Positions 9,270 through 18,040 are shown, counted from the stretch's first letter. The stretch is 64,000 nt of DNA from CAYVRJ01 sp964453645 (GCA_964453645.1 CAYVRJ010000004.1:62001-126000); one strand, 5' to 3'. Notes: a model not told the origin generated them from the letters alone. Program-made: numbers and translations.

Positions 9270-9299
9270 ACATTAACATATATGCCGCAATGTTGTCAA
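9270..9299 (-). promoter_or_regulatory. SigA-type promoter of the 77-residue protein gene
   Basis: On the minus strand TTGACA (9299-9294) is followed after 18 bases by TAATGT (9275-9270), with a TG extended -10 element. It lies about 57 bases upstream of the start codon at 9213. Confidence 0.6.
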
Positions 9300-9363
9300 C
9301 AGAACCGAGGCACTTTTATGTTAAATATTTGTTAATATACTAATTTTGCCCAAACCATTAGGA

Positions 9364-9392
9364 TTGAGAAAGTATAAAAAATAGTGTATAGT
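9364..9392 (+). promoter_or_regulatory. SigA-type promoter, likely giving a leaderless mRNA
   Basis: TTGAGA (9364-9369), a 17-base spacer and TATAGT (9387-9392). Transcription should begin about seven bases later, essentially at the ATG at 9400. No ribosome binding site is visible before that ATG. Confidence 0.65.
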
Positions 9393-9399
9393 AGTTTCT

Positions 9400-9756
9400 A
9401 TGAAATTAGCATCAAAAAGAGATTGTATAATCGTTGCACTCTTGCTGGGTATTTCCCTGCTGGTTTGGCTGCTCTATCCATTTTTTGCATCGTCTAATGA
9501 ACGGTATGCGGAAGTTTATTTGGGCAACGAACTGAAATACCGGGGGGGGATAGGCGAGGACAAGTTCATAGAAATAGGCAGTGTGTGCATTGAGGTTCGG
9601 GATGGTGTGGCAAGCTTTGTTCAGTCCAATTGCCCCGATCAGGTTTGTATAAACACGGGAAAAATCTCCGTTGCGGGGCAGAGTGCAGCTTGCCTGCCCA
9701 ATCAAATTTTTCTAAACATTACAGCCCAACACATGGAGGTGGATGCCACCACATGA
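9400..9756 (+). CDS. NusG domain II-containing membrane-anchored protein (EetA-like)
   Basis: 118 residues. One N-terminal membrane helix (about 10-30) is followed by an extracellular NusG-II-type domain with its Cys pattern (CPDQVC ... CLPN). Proteins of this family are encoded next to Gx transporters and ApbE flavin transferases in Firmicutes, including the flavin-based extracellular electron transfer locus of Listeria, where the pair is called EetA/EetB. The next gene starts within its stop codon (ATGA), and that gene is a Gx/ApbE fusion, so the association holds here. The molecular role is not firmly known. Confidence 0.85.
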   Translation: MKLASKRDCIIVALLLGISLLVWLLYPFFASSNERYAEVYLGNELKYRGGIGEDKFIEIGSVCIEVRDGVASFVQSNCPDQVCINTGKISVAGQSAACLPNQIFLNITAQHMEVDATT

Positions 9757-11180
9757 ATAAAACAAAGACACTCACAAAAACCGCACTGCTCTTTGCCGTA
9801 TGCTTAATCTTAAGTTTGATTGAAAACTCCCTGCCCCCCATTCTGCCCATGTTACCCGGGGTAAAGCTGGGTCTTTCTAACGTGGCAGTGATGTTTGCCC
9901 TGCTGTTTGTGGGTATTCCCCAAGCTCTAACAATAGCAGCCCTAAAATCGGCATTCATATTCTTTATCCGAGGGGCAGTTGCTGCTGGTCTGAGTTTTGC
10001 AGGGGGTATGGTGGCACTTTTGTTCATGATTCTTTTCATGAAGATTTTGCCCAAAACCTCCTTGCTTTTGCTGAGCATCACAGGGGCCATTTTACACAAC
10101 GTAACCCAACTGGCGGTGTTAACTGTGCTATACCCGGGGGTGTACTTTTGGTTTTACCTGCCCATTCTGGTGATATCGGGTATTGTTGCAGGGGTTGCCA
10201 CAGCGCTGATCACCAAAGTATTACACGCAAAAAAGTTTCTCATGCTGGTGCTGTCGCTGTTGATGCTCACCTCGTGCACCAGTGTGAGCCGATATCAAAT
10301 GACTCAGTACGATTTGTTCGACACAGTCATCACGATTACGGGGTATTTTGAGAGTGAAGAGTCATTTACTGCCTGTGTAGATCAACTGTTTGGTGAACTC
10401 GCATACGATCACAAGTTATACGACATATACAACACATACGATCACATGAACAACCTAAAGACCATCAACGACAGCGGGGGAAGACCTGTTGTTGTGGATA
10501 AAAAAATCATTGAGCTGCTGAAATTTGGCAAGGACATGTATGCTTTGACCGATGGTGGCATGAACATTGCCATGGGTCGTGTCACATCCCTTTGGAAAGA
10601 GGGTATACCCGATGCGAAAACATTAGCAGAAGCGGCACAGCATGTGGACATGAACGATATCCTCCTCGATGAGGAGAAGAGTACAGTGACGTTAAAAGAC
10701 CCCAATATGAAGCTGGACGTAGGTGCAATTGCCAAATGCTTTGCGGTTGAAAGAGCAGCGGAGAAACTTGGCGCAAACGGCCTCATCGATGCGGGGGGCA
10801 GTGTGAAGGTTCTGGGGAGCAACGGGGGCAAACCTTGGAAGGTAGGAATCAACAATCCTCACGGGGAGGGGATTTTAACCGTTGTGGAAGCTATCGATAC
10901 TTCGGTGGTGACAAGTGCCTACGACAAACGATTTTTTGAAGTGGATGGGCAGAAGTATCACCATATCATCGACCCAACCACCCTCTATCCCGCCCAGCAT
11001 GTGGCTTCCGTCACGGTGGTGATGGAGGACTGTGCCACGGCCGATGCCCTCTCAACAGCCCTGTTCACCCTGCCCTATGAGGAGGGTAAGGCTTTGATCG
11101 AAAGGGTGGAGGGTGCAAAAGCCATGTGGATATTAAAGAGCGGAGAGAGGAAATACAGCGAACTTTGGTCTTGGAAATAG
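9753..11180 (+). CDS. Gx transporter (EetB-like)-ApbE FAD:protein FMN transferase fusion
   Basis: 475 residues from ATG 9753. Residues 1 to about 155 form a five-to-six-helix Gx/heptaprenyl-diphosphate-synthase-component-I-like membrane domain. Residues about 158-174 form a further hydrophobic segment ending in a lipobox, LTSC (Cys175), exactly like the signal of a free ApbE lipoprotein. Residues 176-475 are ApbE, with DVGAIAKCFA, the ALSTALFTLP segment and an ITSAYDKR-like element (VTSAYDKR). ApbE attaches FMN to Thr residues of target proteins outside the cell. The sequence has no stop or frameshift between the domains. It follows the EetA-like gene, so a membrane flavoprotein maturation role is likely. 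Confidence 0.85.
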   Translation: MNKTKTLTKTALLFAVCLILSLIENSLPPILPMLPGVKLGLSNVAVMFALLFVGIPQALTIAALKSAFIFFIRGAVAAGLSFAGGMVALLFMILFMKILPKTSLLLLSITGAILHNVTQLAVLTVLYPGVYFWFYLPILVISGIVAGVATALITKVLHAKKFLMLVLSLLMLTSCTSVSRYQMTQYDLFDTVITITGYFESEESFTACVDQLFGELAYDHKLYDIYNTYDHMNNLKTINDSGGRPVVVDKKIIELLKFGKDMYALTDGGMNIAMGRVTSLWKEGIPDAKTLAEAAQHVDMNDILLDEEKSTVTLKDPNMKLDVGAIAKCFAVERAAEKLGANGLIDAGGSVKVLGSNGGKPWKVGINNPHGEGILTVVEAIDTSVVTSAYDKRFFEVDGQKYHHIIDPTTLYPAQHVASVTVVMEDCATADALSTALFTLPYEEGKALIERVEGAKAMWILKSGERKYSELWSWK

Positions 11181-11211
11181 TTTATAAGTGAATGGCAGAA
11201 TGGAGTTCTAC

Positions 11212-11922
11212 ATGATTACAATTGGGCAAAAGTTAAACAGTTCCATGCCAGACATGAGGGAAGCCATGCTGCGGGACGACCAAGTGGTTCACTGGGCGAA
11301 GATGCAGGAAAGGGCACATTTTCTGGATATCAACACAGCCGTGATGGACGACGAAGAAGGGGCCATGAAGCGCTGTATCCAACTGGTGGAACAACACACC
11401 AACTGCGGGGTGTGTATCGATTCCCCCAGCGTTGAAGTGTTACAAGCGGGGCTCAACAGCGCTCAGAAGAACTGTATCGTCAATTCCCTGAACAAAGGCA
11501 ATTGTGATCTGCTCATTGGAGATATTTTAAAGAGGAAAAGTAGGACAAAAGTCATCGTTCACCATACTGAAACAGAACTGGTGGACGAACTTTTAAGCAG
11601 CGGAGTTGAAGTGCTGGTGGATATTTCTTTAAGACCACTGGCAGTTGATGATACTTCGGCAAGAGATGCGCTGTTACGAATAGATGAAATAAAGAAAAAG
11701 TATCCCCAAACGGGAATACTCTGCGGACTATCAAACATAAGCTTTGGTCTGCCCCAACCCCAAAGGCTGTGTGCTGCATTTCTCACCTTAGCCATGCAGC
11801 AGGGTTTAACCGCAGCCATACTGGACATTTGTAATGAGGATATTTTGTTTGCCCTGGGCTGTGCCCATCTACTCAGGGGCACAGACGAATGTTGTTTGGG
11901 TTACTTGAATAACGTCACTTAA
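11212..11922 (+). CDS. Methyltetrahydrofolate:corrinoid methyltransferase-like (pterin-binding) protein
   Basis: 236 residues. ATG 11212 is chosen because GGAG lies six bases before it and family members begin in this way (MITIGQKLNSS); in-frame GTG 11188 and ATG 11200 are less likely. The TIM-barrel dihydropteroate-synthase-like pattern is visible: DIN near the second strand, CIDSPS, VNSLN and a late GLSNISFGLP motif. That last motif is characteristic of AcsE/MeTr and MtrH-type methyltransferases. It would move a methyl group from methyl-tetrahydrofolate to a corrinoid protein, but no corrinoid protein gene is adjacent. Its last eight bases overlap the convergent neighbour. Confidence 0.8.
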   Translation: MITIGQKLNSSMPDMREAMLRDDQVVHWAKMQERAHFLDINTAVMDDEEGAMKRCIQLVEQHTNCGVCIDSPSVEVLQAGLNSAQKNCIVNSLNKGNCDLLIGDILKRKSRTKVIVHHTETELVDELLSSGVEVLVDISLRPLAVDDTSARDALLRIDEIKKKYPQTGILCGLSNISFGLPQPQRLCAAFLTLAMQQGLTAAILDICNEDILFALGCAHLLRGTDECCLGYLNNVT

Positions 11923-12883
11923 CCAGAGGTGAATTGCCAAAGATCAGCACATTCGTCACATCGGCGGGGGTTTGCTTGTAGCTGGAGTACTTGGAGGTGT
12001 TGATCCGATCCCCCATGTAGGAGATGAAGGTTTCGGCACCGCCGTCTAAGTTGTAGGCCACGGAGCAGTCCAAAAACCGCCCTGCAAACTCCTCTAGGGA
12101 GATTTTGTCTGTTGTCACAATGGCAATATAGTGCCCCGGTTCAACCATGCCAATGCCCACACGATAGTTTGCCTTGTTGGCCGAATGTTTCTTTGCATCT
12201 TCGTTGAATTCGCCGTTCTCAAGCAGGATGGGGCCAACGCTCAGGGCATCCATAACCCCAAGGTTTAACAGCTCTTCTGCCGTTATTTCCCCTTTTTTAT
12301 ACACTTTCAACTCCCCGTCGGGTAGTATGGCTAAGGTATCTTCGTTCTTTCCGTCGGACAATACTTCGCCCCCGCGAATGATCACACCTGCCTTGGCTTT
12401 TGTTCCCGCATAGTCTCCCGAAATAGCCAGCACTGCACCGTTTTTCTTGGCAATAGCCGTTGGTGAAAGTTTTTTGGTCTTATCTTTTGAATCGGCCATG
12501 GGGCTTTGGATGCAGAGTTTGTCACTCCACACTTCTGCAAAAAATCCATTGTCCGAAACAGTCACTTCAACGCCCAGTCCAACATTGGAATACCTCCACA
12601 TCTTGTTTGAAAAGTTGTCGATCTCCGACAGCTCCTTGTCCGAAAAATGCTGGGCAAAGGGATGGGGGGTAGGGGTTGGCTCGGGGGTTGGTTCGGGTTC
12701 CGGAGTGGGTGCAACTGTCGGCTCAGGGGTGGGCAGAGGTGTTGCGGTGGGAGTTGGGGTCTTCACAACGGTTTGCTCAGGCGTGGGGGTTGGTTCCGTT
12801 TCGGGAAAGGAACCGAAACAGGATTGGGTGATGCTCAAAAAAACCATTGCCGGTATGATAAAAAATGAAACAGCTCTATTCAT
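11915..12883 (-). CDS. Secreted phosphodiester glycosidase (NAGPA domain) with Pro/Thr linker
   Basis: 322 residues from ATG 12883 (GGAG six bases upstream; in-frame ATG 12895 is an alternative). A signal peptide (about 1-25) is followed by about 60 residues of repeated Pro-Thr-Pro-Glu units, a low-complexity linker of the cell-wall-spanning kind. The NAGPA-like domain follows, with SGDYAG, DALSVGPILLENG and NLDGGAETF motifs. Related bacterial proteins are annotated as exopolysaccharide or phosphodiester glycosidases; the substrate is unknown. The gene is convergent with the methyltransferase-like gene and their stop regions overlap. Confidence 0.85.
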   Translation of the reverse strand: MNRAVSFFIIPAMVFLSITQSCFGSFPETEPTPTPEQTVVKTPTPTATPLPTPEPTVAPTPEPEPTPEPTPTPHPFAQHFSDKELSEIDNFSNKMWRYSNVGLGVEVTVSDNGFFAEVWSDKLCIQSPMADSKDKTKKLSPTAIAKKNGAVLAISGDYAGTKAKAGVIIRGGEVLSDGKNEDTLAILPDGELKVYKKGEITAEELLNLGVMDALSVGPILLENGEFNEDAKKHSANKANYRVGIGMVEPGHYIAIVTTDKISLEEFAGRFLDCSVAYNLDGGAETFISYMGDRINTSKYSSYKQTPADVTNVLIFGNSPLVK

Positions 12884-13018
12884 CGAAAACTCCATTCCGC
12901 CGTTTCACTTGCGGTACAAATAGTCATTAAACATTCTTTCACGCTATAAACCTCAAAACATTGTTATGATGTTATATTTTATCTCTTTTTGTTTAAAAAT
13001 GCAATGATAATAGAAAGT

Positions 13019-13066
13019 TTACAATTTAGTTCCAATATTTAAACAACTATATGTTACAATTTAGTT
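13019..13066. repeat. 13-bp direct repeat upstream of RND efflux operon
   Basis: TTACAATTTAGTT occurs at 13019-13031 and again at 13054-13066, 35 bases apart start to start, in the AT-rich 217-base divergent region. The second copy ends about 35 bases before the efflux adaptor start. It is a candidate regulator binding site; no regulator gene is adjacent. Confidence 0.55.
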
Positions 13067-13100
13067 TGAAAATTTTTTTAATTAATTAGGAGTAACAATA

Positions 13101-14444
13101 ATGAAAAAATGCCTGGGAGCCATAATTACAACGCTTTGCATTCTGACAACCGTATCCGGATGCTCCCTGGCAGCGGCTGCCGAGGTGCCCAAAGAAAAGG
13201 CGATCGCTGTAAAAGCTGTGACACCAAAGTTAAAGGATGTATCCGCTTCATCCGAGATGATGGGGCGTATTGTTCCTGCGGAAAATACGGCAGTTATCAT
13301 AAAATATCCCGGTTATGTTTCGGAAGTATATGTTTCAGAAGGAGATACTGTCACCGAGGGGCAAACGTTGTTTCAACTGGACACAGTGGACTTTGACAAC
13401 CAGATTCGCCAGGCAAAAGATGCAGTAAAGCTTGCCCAGGCAAACTACAACATGGTGGTGAAGGGTACGCTGGGCTCTCAGCAGGTTGCGGCGCAAAACG
13501 GCGTCAGTTTAGCAAAAGCCCAATACGATGCTCTATCCGATTCCTATTCCCTGCTGAGCAGTGCGGCAACCTCTGCCAAGAAGCTGGAGACAGAAGCAAA
13601 AACAGCATTCGAAACCGCACAAGCGGCATATAAAGCATCACCCACCAACCTTTCTTTGCAAACCACTTTTGAAGCTGCAAAAACTGCCTATGCCGATGCA
13701 GCCAAGGCCAGTGCCGAAGCTTCTTCAAAGGCCGAAGGGGCGAGGATCGAGCGGGACATGGCAAAAACCCAGTATACGGGTGCCTTAAACAGCCAAAACA
13801 ATTTAACCGAGGACGTGGTGCCCTCCACCAAATCTGTTGCGTCCGCACAGTTGGATCAGGCAAAGACGGCCCTTGCCATGGCAGAAGAGGCTAAGGAATA
13901 TGCCACTGTCACTGCACCCGTGTCGGGTAAAGTTGCAGAATTGCAAGTGAAGAAACATCAGCCCATGTCCAACACGGCCCCTGCACTGCTGCTGTTTCAA
14001 GAGGGAGTGACAAAAGTCTCCTTCGGCGCAGCCCCCGGAGTGGCGAACTCTTTAAACGTGGGTGATGCCGTGCTGATAGACGATACAATTTCTGCAAACA
14101 TAACAAAAATTCCATCCCTGCTCAACATGAACACGGGGCTTTATGAAATTGAAGCGGAAGCTTTAGAGGGAGATTATATGGTGGGCACAGCGGTGAATGT
14201 GAAGATTTTATCAACAGGTGGGGAAAAAGCATTTGTACTGCCCGCTCTCAGCGTTAAAATCTCTGAGGAAGAGTGTTACGTCTGGCGGATCGAAAGCGAC
14301 AGAGCGATTAAAACCCCGGTGGAGATCGGTTTAATCCAAAAGGACAGTGTGGAGATTATATCGGGTGTGAATGAAACCATGCACATTGTAGCCACCATCA
14401 CCCCGTCTATCAAAGAAAACAGTCTCATTAGCGTCGTGTCTTAA
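13101..14444 (+). CDS. RND efflux membrane fusion lipoprotein (AcrA/MdtA type)
   Basis: 447 residues. The signal peptide ends in a lipobox (VSGC), so it is probably a lipoprotein on the outer face of the membrane. The first lipoyl half (YVSEGDTVTEGQTLF) is followed by an Ala/Lys-rich coiled coil (about 115-250), the second lipoyl half (VTAPVSGKVAEL) and a beta-barrel. GGAG precedes the ATG. It is the adaptor for the RND pump encoded 10 bases downstream. In a monoderm it would work without an outer-membrane channel. Confidence 0.9.
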   Translation: MKKCLGAIITTLCILTTVSGCSLAAAAEVPKEKAIAVKAVTPKLKDVSASSEMMGRIVPAENTAVIIKYPGYVSEVYVSEGDTVTEGQTLFQLDTVDFDNQIRQAKDAVKLAQANYNMVVKGTLGSQQVAAQNGVSLAKAQYDALSDSYSLLSSAATSAKKLETEAKTAFETAQAAYKASPTNLSLQTTFEAAKTAYADAAKASAEASSKAEGARIERDMAKTQYTGALNSQNNLTEDVVPSTKSVASAQLDQAKTALAMAEEAKEYATVTAPVSGKVAELQVKKHQPMSNTAPALLLFQEGVTKVSFGAAPGVANSLNVGDAVLIDDTISANITKIPSLLNMNTGLYEIEAEALEGDYMVGTAVNVKILSTGGEKAFVLPALSVKISEEECYVWRIESDRAIKTPVEIGLIQKDSVEIISGVNETMHIVATITPSIKENSLISVVS

Positions 14445-14454
14445 GGAGGATTCA

Positions 14455-17400
14455 ATGAAGATAACTGAACTCTCCATCAAACGTCCTGTAGCGCTTTTGA
14501 TGATTGTCATTGCGCTGCTGGCCTTTGGTGTTGTATCTCTGGTAGACATTCCCTCCGACTTAATCCCTGAGATGAACCTGCCCATCACAGTTGTTTCCAC
14601 GGTGTATCCCATGGCAGGGCCTTCCGAAGTGGAAGAACTGGTGACAAGAGAAATTGAAAACGTTGCGGCCACAGTGGATGGGGTCACATCCATTTCGTCC
14701 ACCTCCTATGAAAATGTGAGCATCGTGGCTCTTCAATTTGAATACGGTTCGGATTTAATTGAAAAAAATGCAAGTATAAAAGAAAAGACAGATGCCATTG
14801 TGGGTAAATTACCCGAGGGGTGCCAGACCCCGGTGGTTTCTAAGGTAAACATCAACTCCCTGCCGGTGGTCACCCTTGCCATGAGTGCACCCGATATGGT
14901 GGAACTGTTAAACACCGTGGAGCAGGAGATTAAACCCATGCTGGAGCAGGTTTCCGGCGTTGCTTCGGTGGACGTTGCGGGGGGTGTGGAGCGAGAGATT
15001 CGCCTCACCTTAATGCCCGAGCGGTTGAACCAATATTCCATTAACGCCCAATACCTCTCCAACTTTTTAAAGTATGCAAATGTAAATATCCCTGCGGGCA
15101 GCATTGAGTTTGGCGAGAAACAACTGCTGGTGCGGGGCAAGTACGAGTACCACTCTTTGGAGCAGCTAAAGAGCTTGCCCATCACCCTGCCCTCGGGTAA
15201 TGTGATCAAACTGTCCGACGTATGTACTGTTTCGCTGTACGACAAACAGCCCAACAGCATTGCAAAAATGAACGGCAACGAGTGTGTCACCCTTTCCTTA
15301 AACAAACAGCAAAACGGCAATACGGTGAACATTGCAAAAGAGGCCAGAAACATTGTGGATTCCCTCCAAAACCGGGAAGATTTCGATATATTTATCGTCA
15401 GCGACCAGGGAAAATTTATAGACGATTCCATTTCCAACGTTGTGTCCAGCTTGCTGCTGGGTGCGCTGCTGGCGGTGATCGTCCTGTGGTTGTTCCTGGG
15501 GGATTTCAAAATTTCTGCCATCATTGCAACGTCCATCCCCTTATCTGTTGTACTCACCTTCACCTTCATGAGTCTCATCGGCATCAACCTAAACTTGGTG
15601 TCACTGGGCAGCATCGTCATTGCAGTGGGTATGATGGTGGACAACGCCATTGTTGTCATCGAGAGTATGCACGCTGTGAACGACGAGGGGTATTCCTTTA
15701 AAGACGCTGCCCTTCGGGGCGTCAAGCTGGTGGGCAGCGCCATCGTTGCATCCACGCTAACGTCCATTTCGGTTTTCCTGCCCATGGTGTTCTCTAAAGG
15801 TCTTGCCAAGGAAATCTTTGGGCAATCGTCTTTTGTCATTAGCTTTGCGCTGATCGTTTCCCTCATCAGTGCACTCACATTAATTCCCTGTTTGTTTGTG
15901 CGGTTAAAACCCCAAGAAAAGTCCAAATCCCTGTCCTATCGTGGGTTCCACAAGTTGCAGGAGCTGTACGGCAGAATGCTCACGGGGGCACTCAAGCATA
16001 AATTAATGGTCATCGGTGCTGCTGTGCTCTTGCTGCTCGGCAGTGTTATGCTCATTCCCATGGTGGGTATGGAACTAATGCCCTCGGTGGATCAAGGGCA
16101 GATTTCCATTAAAGCCATTTCCGAACCGGGGCTTTCCATCAATCAAATGAATGCCATCGCAACGGATATGGAAACGGAACTCAAGCGAGTGGGAGACATT
16201 GAACGCTTTTCCACCAAAGTTGCCGGGGGGAGTGGTGTGTTTAGCAGCGGGAGCAGCAATGTGACTACCATTGATGTTTTTTTAAACAAAGATAAGCATT
16301 ATACCACGCAGCAAAACATAGAATTAATACGTCAGCTCATGGAAAACGTGACGGGAGCAGATATTTCTGTTGCCTCGGTGAACGCCATTGCAACTGCCGC
16401 CACCGGGGGAGCCATGGGGGGCAACTACAGTTTAGATATTAAGGGCAACGATTTAGAATCCTTAAAATACGTTTCGAATCTGGTGGAACAGATATTTTTA
16501 TCCACACCGGGTATTAAGAACGTGTCCACCTCCATCTCCCAAGGTATGCCCGAAGTGCTGCTCAACGTAGACCCTGCTAAAGCTGCAAACTACGGTCTGG
16601 TGAGCGCTGGGGTGCTCAGTGCGGTTAAAAACCAGATCGAGGGTTTGGAGACGGGGGAGATGACCCTTAACAGCAAGAAATACAAGATGATTCTCAAATA
16701 CCCCAACGATGTAACCATCGACACCATTGGCAGTGTGCAGCTGCTCACCCCGGCGGGTATGGTGGTTCCCTATTCCGAAGTGGGCAGTGTGACCATCGGC
16801 GAAGGGCCGGTGAAGATTGAGCGCATGGACGGCTTACGGCTGGTGAGCGTATCGGGGCAGATCGAGGGCAGAGATGCGGGCAGTGTGAGCAGCGAAGTTA
16901 ACGCAAAGATCGCGCAGCTAGACCTCCCCCTAAACGTAAGCTTTGAGGCTGGGCAAGAGGAGAGCATGCGAAACGAAGCCTTTTCGGGGCTGTCCCTCTC
17001 TTTGATTATGGCCGTTCTGCTGGTTATTTTAATCATGGCCGCTCAGTTTGAATCCATTCGGTTTGCCTTGGTGGTTATGTTCTCCATACCCCTTGGATTC
17101 ACCGGAGGAATTTTAGCACTAATTTTGTCGAATGGGACATTGAATTTAGCATCGTTTATTGGTATAATCATGCTGGTAGGTATCGTGATCAACAATGCAA
17201 TCGTGTTGGTGGATAAAATCGGTCAGTTGAGAAAAGAGGGAATGGAGCGAAGTGAAGCGATTATATTAGCCGGAACCTCCCGCCTCCGCCCCATTATCAT
17301 GACAACGCTCACAACCGTTTTGAGCTTGATCCCCTTGGCCATCGGCTTGGGTTCGGGTTCGGAGGTCATGCGCCCCATGGCGGTGATCACCATGGGTGGA

Positions 17401-17520
17401 TTGTTAAGTTCCACCATCCTCACATTAATTGTATTACCCTGCCTGTACGTGGTTTTTGATAAGAAGAAAAGGGGAAAGAAACATGAGCTTTTGGGGGAAG
17501 AAAAAGAAAGCGTATTATAG
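14455..17520 (+). CDS. RND-family efflux transporter (HAE1/AcrB-like)
   Basis: 1021 residues, the usual RND length. It has the N-terminal helix with ITELSIKRPVA, two large extracytoplasmic loops, and two sets of six helices. Helix 4 carries GMMVDNAIVVIE, where one of the two Asp residues found in AcrB is Asn, as is frequent in Gram-positive HAE1 pumps. A C-terminal SRLRPIIMTTLTT motif is present. It is driven by the proton gradient; substrates are likely hydrophobic or amphipathic compounds. The ribosome binding site is AAGGAGG. The gene is co-transcribed with the adaptor upstream and overlaps a short basic gene downstream. Confidence 0.95.
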   Translation: MKITELSIKRPVALLMIVIALLAFGVVSLVDIPSDLIPEMNLPITVVSTVYPMAGPSEVEELVTREIENVAATVDGVTSISSTSYENVSIVALQFEYGSDLIEKNASIKEKTDAIVGKLPEGCQTPVVSKVNINSLPVVTLAMSAPDMVELLNTVEQEIKPMLEQVSGVASVDVAGGVEREIRLTLMPERLNQYSINAQYLSNFLKYANVNIPAGSIEFGEKQLLVRGKYEYHSLEQLKSLPITLPSGNVIKLSDVCTVSLYDKQPNSIAKMNGNECVTLSLNKQQNGNTVNIAKEARNIVDSLQNREDFDIFIVSDQGKFIDDSISNVVSSLLLGALLAVIVLWLFLGDFKISAIIATSIPLSVVLTFTFMSLIGINLNLVSLGSIVIAVGMMVDNAIVVIESMHAVNDEGYSFKDAALRGVKLVGSAIVASTLTSISVFLPMVFSKGLAKEIFGQSSFVISFALIVSLISALTLIPCLFVRLKPQEKSKSLSYRGFHKLQELYGRMLTGALKHKLMVIGAAVLLLLGSVMLIPMVGMELMPSVDQGQISIKAISEPGLSINQMNAIATDMETELKRVGDIERFSTKVAGGSGVFSSGSSNVTTIDVFLNKDKHYTTQQNIELIRQLMENVTGADISVASVNAIATAATGGAMGGNYSLDIKGNDLESLKYVSNLVEQIFLSTPGIKNVSTSISQGMPEVLLNVDPAKAANYGLVSAGVLSAVKNQIEGLETGEMTLNSKKYKMILKYPNDVTIDTIGSVQLLTPAGMVVPYSEVGSVTIGEGPVKIERMDGLRLVSVSGQIEGRDAGSVSSEVNAKIAQLDLPLNVSFEAGQEESMRNEAFSGLSLSLIMAVLLVILIMAAQFESIRFALVVMFSIPLGFTGGILALILSNGTLNLASFIGIIMLVGIVINNAIVLVDKIGQLRKEGMERSEAIILAGTSRLRPIIMTTLTTVLSLIPLAIGLGSGSEVMRPMAVITMGGLLSSTILTLIVLPCLYVVFDKKKRGKKHELLGEEKESVL

Positions 17521-17899
17521 ATGGGAAGTGCCCGCATACCGGTTGCCCCCCATCCACACGTTGGTGTGCAAGGGTAAGCTGGAGGCGGAAAAACCCAGGA
17601 AACAGAAACAACCCCAAGCAAAGCCGCCTGTGCAAGAGAGAGCAAAAAAGAATACCCATAAGAAACTGCGCTACCAATGGTTTGTGGAAAAAACTGTCGT
17701 TCCCCGGCTGGAAACCCTGGTGCCCGTTGGCAAGGTGGTATGTAAAAAAAATAAGAAGAAAAAGAAGAGATATTTTTTGGGCGTTCGTCGTTTAACCCTT
17801 GCATACGTGAGGACACTTACGCCCAAAACTCTGTATAAAAAGCCAAAATCCCCGTCTTTTAGCCATCGATTCGAAAACAGACGTCTCGAATTATATTAA
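17483..17899 (+). CDS. Lys-rich hypothetical protein
   Basis: 138 residues from ATG 17483, preceded by AAGGGGAAAG and overlapping the RND gene by 38 bases. It is extremely basic, with several Lys runs and no membrane helix, catalytic motif or recognised domain. It ends at the start of a strong terminator (17898), so it is transcribed with the efflux operon. A longer minus-strand frame covers the same DNA (17223-17816) but has no such context. Whether this one is translated is uncertain. Confidence 0.45.
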   Translation: MSFWGKKKKAYYRWEVPAYRLPPIHTLVCKGKLEAEKPRKQKQPQAKPPVQERAKKNTHKKLRYQWFVEKTVVPRLETLVPVGKVVCKKNKKKKKRYFLGVRRLTLAYVRTLTPKTLYKKPKSPSFSHRFENRRLELY

Positions 17900-17932
17900 T
17901 CAGTATTTTTTTAAAAAAATGCTGATTTTTTT
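17898..17932 (+). terminator. Intrinsic terminator of RND operon
   Basis: A self-complementary 15+15 base stretch (17898-17912 with 17913-17927, one G-T pair) is followed by five further T residues. The inner A/T pairs will form the loop. Confidence 0.75.
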
Positions 17933-18040
17933 GATGACATGGTATATAATATAATTGCTTAAATATAGAAATGCGCAGCAGACGAATTATTTTGTTCACC
18001 AGTCACAATAATAGTAATAAGTGAACAATCGGAGGCACAT

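Noticed and set aside
12650..12790. Apparent DNA tandem repeat (GGGGTTGG-like units)
   Set aside because: It encodes the Pro-Thr-Pro-Glu linker of the NAGPA protein, so it is a coding repeat rather than a CRISPR or a minisatellite of its own.
14733..15926. Long minus-strand open frame (397 codons) inside the RND gene
   Set aside because: It is antisense to the well-matched RND transporter, has low-complexity Ser/Thr/Met composition and no context. It is a shadow frame.
17223..17816. Minus-strand frame of 197 codons over the RND end and the Lys-rich gene
   Set aside because: No recognised domain; it overlaps the conserved RND C-terminus and runs against the terminator at 17898.
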